DNA of 11,240 nt from DATGIQ01 sp035295665. GTDB taxonomy: Bacteria; Planctomycetota; Planctomycetia; Gemmatales; Gemmataceae. The stretch is taken from NCBI GenBank assembly GCA_035295665.1, contig DATGIQ010000313.1, forward strand, positions 1-11,240, given 5' to 3'. How positions within the stretch are numbered: the first letter of the stretch is position 1; each line of letters opens with the position of its first letter. The notes beneath the pieces are model-generated. The model did no database searches, was not told the origin of the DNA, and worked only from the letters and a program-made list of their open reading frames with translations. The translations under genes and the position numbers were made by a program. Of this stretch, positions 7,533 through 11,240 are shown in pieces.

Positions 7533-7595
7533 TTCGCGGCGGTGCGCAGAACCGCGTGCGGATGCGCCCCGCGCGGTTCTGCGCACCGCCGCGAA
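7533..7595 (-). terminator. 24-bp perfect hairpin closing the xylose isomerase operon
   Basis: Arms 7533-7556 and 7572-7595 are perfect reverse complements with a 15-base loop. The stem is about 70 percent G+C and contains TGCGCAGAACCGCG and its complement. It starts 26 bases after the xylose isomerase stop, as expected of a terminator or a 3'-end mRNA stabiliser. There is no T-run on either strand. It could instead be a mobile palindromic repeat. Confidence 0.65.
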
Positions 7596-7621
7596 ACCGA
7601 CACAACCAGCCGGACCATGGA

Positions 7622-8788
7622 TCAGAGCACGCCCAGAAGCAGCTCCGTTACCAACTGGTCCAGCCGTTCATAGGGCAAACGCCGTGCCGTGAGCTTGTCC
7701 ACGTCGAACGGCATCTCCTTCAGCTTTTTCGCCTGGCCCTTGCTGAACTTGCCCATGAATCCGCGCAAGTCCGGATTGGCACCGTGCAGTTCCTCGAGCA
7801 AGCCCTGAATCTCTTGATTATCATGGAATTGGCGAACCTTTTCCTGCATGATCTTGACGGTGCGCATGTTCCGGTCCACGAAGTCCCAAGGATCGGTTTC
7901 TGTGCGATACGGATGGGCATCGAAACCGATCGTCCCGCCATACTGGTGATCCGTGAGCAGCTTAATCGTGAAAAAGGCCTCCTTCAGATCGTCGCTGCCA
8001 AAGCTGAGATCCTGATCAAAGCGGAGCGGCTTTTGGCCATTCAGATGGACATCGAGGAGCTTGCCGGCGTCCAAGGCCTGGGCAAATTCGTGGTACGGAT
8101 TGAGCCCCGCCATTTTGATGTGCGCCGTCTCCGGATTGATGCCGCACATTTCCGGATGGTCCAGCGTCGCGATGAAGGCGAGTACACTCCCCACCGTCGG
8201 CAAATACAGGTCGCCCCGCGGCTCGTTCGGTTTCGGTTCGATGCTGAATTTGATGTCGTAATCGTTGGCCAGGACATACTCACACAGGAAATTGAGTGCC
8301 TCGCGGAACCATTTGCCCGCCTCCACCGGATCCTTGCTGGCATCGACTTCGACGCCTTCCCGACCGCCCCAGAAGACGAAGACCTGCGTCTGGAGCTCGG
8401 CGGCGACATCAAGGGCATTCATCACCTTCTGCGTGGCAAACGCACGGATGGCCGGATCGGTACTCGTGAACGCGCCGTCCTTGAAGATCGGATGATAAAA
8501 GAGGTTCGTGGTGGCCATCGTGGCCTTGATGCCCCAGTCACCCAGGGCTTTCTTGACATCTCGCAAAATCTCGTCCCGTTTGATTGCCGATGCGCCGAAC
8601 GGCAGGATGTCGTTGTCGTGAAATTCAAATCCGTAGCAATTCCGCTGAGCCAGACCGCGAATGCACTCCAGCGCGCTCAATTCCGGCCGGGTCTGCTCGC
8701 CGAACGGATCCCGGCCACGGTTTTGTAAGCACCAAATGCCAAAGGCGAACCGGTCTTCTTTCGTCGGCGCATAAAAGTGCGATGGCAT
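7622..8788 (-). CDS. xylA: Class I (Streptomyces-type) xylose isomerase with altered metal-1 site
   Basis: TIM-barrel sugar isomerase; the family interconverts D-xylose/D-xylulose and D-glucose/D-fructose using two divalent metals. From the ATG at 8788 it has 388 residues, the length of the Streptomyces enzyme. That ATG has GGGA six bases upstream; a GTG at 8821 would overlap the upstream gene. The active site aligns without gaps to remembered Streptomyces numbering at +3: Trp19, Phe29, His57 and Asp60 (FHDND), Phe97, Trp140, Glu184 and Lys186 (EPKPNEPRGD), Glu220, His223, Asp258, Asp260 and Asp290. Two exceptions stand out: Asp245, a metal-1 ligand, is His248 (LLDVHLNGQ), and Lys289 is His292. 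The metal-2 set is intact. Activity on xylose is therefore likely but unproven; another sugar or metal preference is possible. It follows the PfpI-fusion gene by 19 bases. Confidence 0.9.
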   Translation of the reverse strand: MPSHFYAPTKEDRFAFGIWCLQNRGRDPFGEQTRPELSALECIRGLAQRNCYGFEFHDNDILPFGASAIKRDEILRDVKKALGDWGIKATMATTNLFYHPIFKDGAFTSTDPAIRAFATQKVMNALDVAAELQTQVFVFWGGREGVEVDASKDPVEAGKWFREALNFLCEYVLANDYDIKFSIEPKPNEPRGDLYLPTVGSVLAFIATLDHPEMCGINPETAHIKMAGLNPYHEFAQALDAGKLLDVHLNGQKPLRFDQDLSFGSDDLKEAFFTIKLLTDHQYGGTIGFDAHPYRTETDPWDFVDRNMRTVKIMQEKVRQFHDNQEIQGLLEELHGANPDLRGFMGKFSKGQAKKLKEMPFDVDKLTARRLPYERLDQLVTELLLGVL

Positions 8789-8807
8789 AGACATTCCCAT
8801 CAAGGAA

Positions 8808-9716
8808 TCAGGAGTGAACACTGCTTTTGGAGAGCTGAGCCCGCTGCTCAGCTTCCAGGCGGGCGAACCGGCGCAGGACGATCAGAATGTCAATCCCCTC
8901 GAGGGGGATGAGCACCCAGAGAACAGTATACACGTGGTTGAAAAACCATGCCGCCAAGCCCGTGCCGACCATCAGGGGCTTTTGCTGCCAGGGCGGCCAC
9001 TCCGGAGGCGGAATAAGGCCTTTCCAAACCACGAGCACCCAGATAAGGACCGCCGTCAGTCCAGCCAACGTGGTCGCCAGCAGATACGCCCGCTTGGTCA
9101 ACAGGATTCCGTAATAGTTAATCCGAATGCGCTGCATGCCTTGGCTTCCACAGAGATCCGAACCGGTCAACGAGCCGTCGCCAGGGCCGGCTTCAGCTCC
9201 ACGGGCGGCCTGAATGATCGCTTGCATGAACGCCGGCAAATCATCCGGCTTCCGGCTCGTGATCAGGTTGCCGTCCCGCACGACCTCGGCATCTACGTAC
9301 TTTCCGCCGGCGTTGATGACATCGTCCTTGATCGCAAAAAAGCAGGTCGCTTTCCGACCTTTGAGTGCCTGCGTGGAGCAAAGCATCCAGCCACCGTGGC
9401 AGATAGCCGCAACTACCTTCCCTTGCTCCGCCATGGTGCTGACGAGACGAATCATCGCCGGACAGCGGCGCATATGATCGGGTGCATAGCCTCCCGGAAT
9501 GACCAGGATGTCGAAATCGTCCGCGGAAACGTCGCTGGCAGCTTCGTCGCTTTTCGCAGGGTAGCCAAGCTTGCTGGGATAAGTCTGCCCGGCATCCGGG
9601 CCAACCAGCGTGACCGTGCAGCCGGCCTCGCGCAGCCGGTAGACAGGATACCAAACTTCCAGTTCCTGATACATCTGCTCGACCAGGACAGCGGCCCGCT
9701 TGCCTTGCAGTTCCAT
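8808..9716 (-). CDS. PfpI/DJ-1 family protein fused to a C-terminal membrane domain
   Basis: A 302-residue fusion. Residues 5-172 form a class I glutamine-amidotransferase-like PfpI domain resembling archaeal PfpI and E. coli YhbO; family activities reported include protease, chaperone and deglycase-like roles. The nucleophile elbow is AICHGG with Cys106-His107, and other landmarks are PGGYAPD (74-80), KDDVINAG (130-137) and SRKPDDLPAFM (154-164). The conserved Glu before helix 1 (Glu12 of PfpI) aligns with Gln17 (YQELEVWYP). A Gly/Ser-rich linker (about 173-193) leads to a hydrophobic module (194-302): one helix at about 210-231, a Pro/Trp-rich loop (234-243), then one long or two short helices at about 249-282, and a charged tail. 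PfpI proteins are usually soluble and about 165-190 residues long. The start is fixed by AAGGAGGT before the ATG. It lies in a minus-strand operon. Confidence 0.85.
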   Translation of the reverse strand: MELQGKRAAVLVEQMYQELEVWYPVYRLREAGCTVTLVGPDAGQTYPSKLGYPAKSDEAASDVSADDFDILVIPGGYAPDHMRRCPAMIRLVSTMAEQGKVVAAICHGGWMLCSTQALKGRKATCFFAIKDDVINAGGKYVDAEVVRDGNLITSRKPDDLPAFMQAIIQAARGAEAGPGDGSLTGSDLCGSQGMQRIRINYYGILLTKRAYLLATTLAGLTAVLIWVLVVWKGLIPPPEWPPWQQKPLMVGTGLAAWFFNHVYTVLWVLIPLEGIDILIVLRRFARLEAEQRAQLSKSSVHS

Positions 9717-9720
9717 GGTG

Positions 9721-9728
9721 ACCTCCTT
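9721..9728 (-). promoter_or_regulatory. Consensus Shine-Dalgarno for the PfpI-fusion gene
   Basis: AAGGAGGT on the minus strand lies four bases before the ATG at 9716. It selects this start over the in-frame ATG at 9749, which has no such site, and removes 11 residues that are not part of the PfpI fold. Confidence 0.85.
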
Positions 9729-9764
9729 CAATTGCAGTGAGCGGCTCATGGATCAGTGGTGATT

Positions 9765-10757
9765 CTAAGCGTTTAACCGGTACCAGGCTATCGTTTCCTG
9801 GATGGCCTGGTCGAACGGAAGCTTCGGTTGATACCCCAGCTCACGTTTTGCCTTGTCGATGCTGTAATCGAGGTTCAGGCCGAAGAGCTTGAGCCGAGCC
9901 TGGGTCAACCGTGGTGGCTGGCTGGCCCCGAGACGCCGCGCCCGCCGCTCCATGGTCCAGGCGACAATCCGCGCCACCCAGAGTGGAATCGAGCGGGTCG
10001 GTCTTTGCAACCCCAGCCCATCGGCGATGGCCTCGATGAAGCGACGCTTGGAGACGAACTCGCCATCGGTCAGGTTGTATACCTGGCCCACGGCCTTGGG
10101 TTTTTCCATGGCCAGGAAAACTGCCTCCACGAGGTTGCCGACGTAGATGCAGTTGATCGCGCGCTTGCCACGTCCCAGGTAGGGGAGCTGCCCGGTACGC
10201 AATAGCTCGATCATCCGCGGCAACACGGTGCGGTCACGCGGTCCATAGATCAACCCCGGCCGGAGCACCACGACGGGGACACCGAAGCTCCGAAAGGCGT
10301 CCAAAGCCAGCCGTTCCGCTTCCACCTTCGTTTGCGTGTAGCCGTCGATATGGACAGCCGGCAAGGCTTCGGTTTCATCCGTGCCGTAGTGATGACGTGC
10401 CGCATAGACTCCCAGCGTGCTCAGGTGGATGAACCGCTGCAACGGCTTGCCCTTGCAGGCCCCGAGAAAGTCACGCAAAGCCTGGACGTTGACTGCCCGA
10501 TAATCCTCCACCGGACCCCAATCGCCGACCTTGGCCGCACAATGGACGACGACCTCTGCGCCTTCCAGCGCCCGCTGGACCAATTCGAGATCGCGGAGGT
10601 CGCCACGGTGGACGCTGGCCCCGAGGCGCTCCAGCAAGGCCGTGTCGCTGTCGGCACGGGCGATGGTGCTGACGGAATGGCCACGTGCCACACAGGCTTC
10701 CGCCAAGTGTCCGCCGACGAAGCCCGTGGCGCCGGTAATGAAGATGCGTATCGACAT
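9765..10757 (-). CDS. NAD(P)-dependent epimerase/dehydratase, extended SDR
   Basis: A 330-residue extended short-chain dehydrogenase/reductase, acting on a nucleotide sugar or a steroid-like/terpenoid alcohol. The Rossmann loop TGATGFVGG occupies 8-16, and HCAAKVGDW (72-80) is the usual NNAG-equivalent region. The catalytic set is Ser113 or Thr114 with Tyr140 and Lys144 (YTQTK). RPGLIYGPRD (166-175) matches the 3-beta-hydroxysteroid dehydrogenase/epimerase branch. The C-terminal part (about 176-330) is the variable substrate domain, ending LGYQPKLPFDQAIQETIAWYR as in that branch. The start is taken as ATG 10757; a TTG one codon upstream is less likely. No good Shine-Dalgarno is visible, so translation may depend on the upstream gene 50 bases away. 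Substrate is not determined. Confidence 0.9.
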   Translation of the reverse strand: MSIRIFITGATGFVGGHLAEACVARGHSVSTIARADSDTALLERLGASVHRGDLRDLELVQRALEGAEVVVHCAAKVGDWGPVEDYRAVNVQALRDFLGACKGKPLQRFIHLSTLGVYAARHHYGTDETEALPAVHIDGYTQTKVEAERLALDAFRSFGVPVVVLRPGLIYGPRDRTVLPRMIELLRTGQLPYLGRGKRAINCIYVGNLVEAVFLAMEKPKAVGQVYNLTDGEFVSKRRFIEAIADGLGLQRPTRSIPLWVARIVAWTMERRARRLGASQPPRLTQARLKLFGLNLDYSIDKAKRELGYQPKLPFDQAIQETIAWYRLNA

Positions 10758-10807
10758 CAATCTGATTTCGTTTGTCGGGCGGCGGTTTTGGCGACGCGCC
10801 GCCCATT

Positions 10808-11071
10808 CTACGACTTGCCTTCAAGTTCCTTGACGACTTCCGCGACCAGGGCCGGGTTATCTTGCCGGAGAAGATGGTCGATGCGTGATTGGGGCACACC
10901 AAGCTTTTGCATGGCCGAGGCAGCCGCCTCCCAGGCCCGCTGGCGTTTCTTCCCCTGTGCCAAATACAACTCGCCCACCAACTCCGCCAGCCGTTGCTGC
11001 TGGATCGGTCCCTGGTTGTCGTAATACCGTTTGATGATCTTCTGCTGATGAGGAGTGTAGTCCTCCAACAT
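10808..11071 (-). CDS. Conserved 87-residue planctomycete protein of unknown function
   Basis: A small, highly charged, mostly helical soluble protein without signal peptide or membrane helix. The N-terminus MLEDYTPHQQKIIKRYYDN is, from memory, a hallmark of a small conserved hypothetical family in planctomycetes; I know of no function. The frame extends back to 11158, but GGAGGG six bases before the ATG at 11071 decides the start, and the upstream part would run through a strong hairpin. An ATG at 11077 directly abuts the GGAGGG and is too close to it. Helices at about 7-20, 23-43, 47-63 and 66-84 are predicted by eye. It lies between a ThuA-like gene and the SDR gene, all on the same strand with short gaps, so it is probably co-transcribed. 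Confidence 0.8.
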   Translation of the reverse strand: MLEDYTPHQQKIIKRYYDNQGPIQQQRLAELVGELYLAQGKKRQRAWEAAASAMQKLGVPQSRIDHLLRQDNPALVAEVVKELEGKS

Positions 11072-11098
11072 GGGCATCCCTCCACCGGCCCGACCGTG

Positions 11099-11128
11099 TC
11101 TCGGCCCGCCCGATGTGGCGGGCCGAGA
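11099..11128 (-). terminator. 12-bp GC-rich perfect hairpin after the ThuA-like gene
   Basis: TCTCGGCCCGCC (11099-11110) and its exact complement (11117-11128) flank a six-base loop. It begins 10 bases beyond the stop of the ThuA-like gene and ends 27 bases before the 87-aa gene start. No T-run follows. It may attenuate or partly end transcription inside the minus-strand cluster, or protect the upstream mRNA 3' end. Confidence 0.55.
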
Positions 11129-11138
11129 TCGGAGCCAG

Positions 11139-11240
11139 TCATTTGCTGCCGCGGCCACTCTTCAATTCTGCGGGCACCGGGTAATGGACTTCACCGGTCG
11201 CAACCCACTCCACGCCGCGAATCAGCAGCGTCTGGAATCC
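11139..11240 (-). CDS. ThuA-like domain protein, last 33 residues only
   Basis: The frame is open from the right edge to a TGA at 11141-11139 and encodes GFQTLLIRGVEWVATGEVHY followed by PVPAELKSGRGSK. The pattern (F/M)QTLL.RG.EWAATG.V..PVP is what I remember as the C-terminus of ThuA-like (trehalose-utilisation type, glutamine-amidotransferase-fold) proteins, which are numerous in planctomycetes and linked to carbohydrate metabolism. Only the tail is visible, so domain content, signal peptide and start lie outside the window. The basic, Gly-rich last residues are not informative. The gene is the most upstream visible member of the minus-strand cluster. Confidence 0.7.
   Translation of the reverse strand, partial: GFQTLLIRGVEWVATGEVHYPVPAELKSGRGSK

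Noticed and set aside
7517..8728. 403-residue open frame on the plus strand opposite xylose isomerase
   Set aside because: It mirrors the coding strand of a clear TIM-barrel gene and runs through the 24-bp hairpin; an artefact of GC-rich codon use.
8789..8821. GTG start at 8821 for xylose isomerase
   Set aside because: It would overlap the upstream gene and add 11 residues absent from Streptomyces-type enzymes; ATG 8788 has a GGGA site and gives 388 residues.
8814..9740. 308-residue plus-strand frame opposite the PfpI-fusion gene
   Set aside because: The minus strand carries a consensus ribosome site and PfpI motifs; the plus-strand translation has no domain pattern.
11072..11158. Upstream extension of the 87-aa gene to 11158
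   Set aside because: It would place the 12-bp hairpin inside the coding region and overlap the ThuA-like stop region; the extra residues are Gly/Arg-rich and there is a good GGAGGG site before 11071.

Overview
The window looks like an ordinary chromosomal segment of a planctomycete, probably of the Gemmataceae/Pirellula type. Three genes at the left support this: a BBP7-family outer-membrane barrel protein, a small carboxypeptidase-regulatory-like lipoprotein, and a DUF1559 protein with a prepilin-type N-terminus and an H-X9-DG C-terminal motif. An 87-residue protein at the right belongs to a family I remember from planctomycetes, and the ThuA-like fragment fits as well. The DNA is moderately GC-rich. 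I see no phage, transposon, CRISPR array, tRNA or rRNA. Gene density is high: no gene-free stretch exceeds about 205 bases.

Layout. (1) Bases 1-3018, plus strand: the 3' part of a BBP7 gene, a 25-bp perfect hairpin, a candidate sigma70-like promoter, a lipoprotein gene and a DUF1559 pseudopilin-like gene. These are cell-envelope and surface functions. (2) Bases 3105-4523, minus strand: an MFS sugar/acid-type transporter, convergent with DUF1559 across a palindromic element. (3) Bases 4695-7079, plus strand: proC and guaA, 9 bp apart, a biosynthetic pair for proline and GMP. (4) Bases 7094-7474, minus strand: a single-domain rhodanese, tail to tail with guaA and only 14 bp away. (5) Bases 7622-11240, minus strand: a probable operon. 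In transcription order it runs: ThuA-like protein (only its last 33 residues are in the window), the 87-aa conserved protein, an NAD-dependent epimerase/dehydratase, a PfpI/DJ-1 domain fused to a membrane domain, and a class I (Streptomyces-type) xylose isomerase. A 24-bp-stem hairpin closes it.

Working together: cluster 5 reads as carbohydrate handling (ThuA-like, sugar-nucleotide or steroid-type SDR, xylose isomerase) plus a DJ-1-type stress or deglycase-like protein tied to the membrane. That functional link is inferred from gene order only.

Two points deserve most attention. The xylose isomerase aligns without gaps to the Streptomyces enzyme at the active site, but has His where a metal-1 Asp ligand is expected, and His in place of another active-site Lys. 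The PfpI domain is fused to a two- or three-helix membrane module and has Gln where the family's conserved Glu normally sits next to the nucleophilic Cys. I did not find a convincing new defence or mobile system here.
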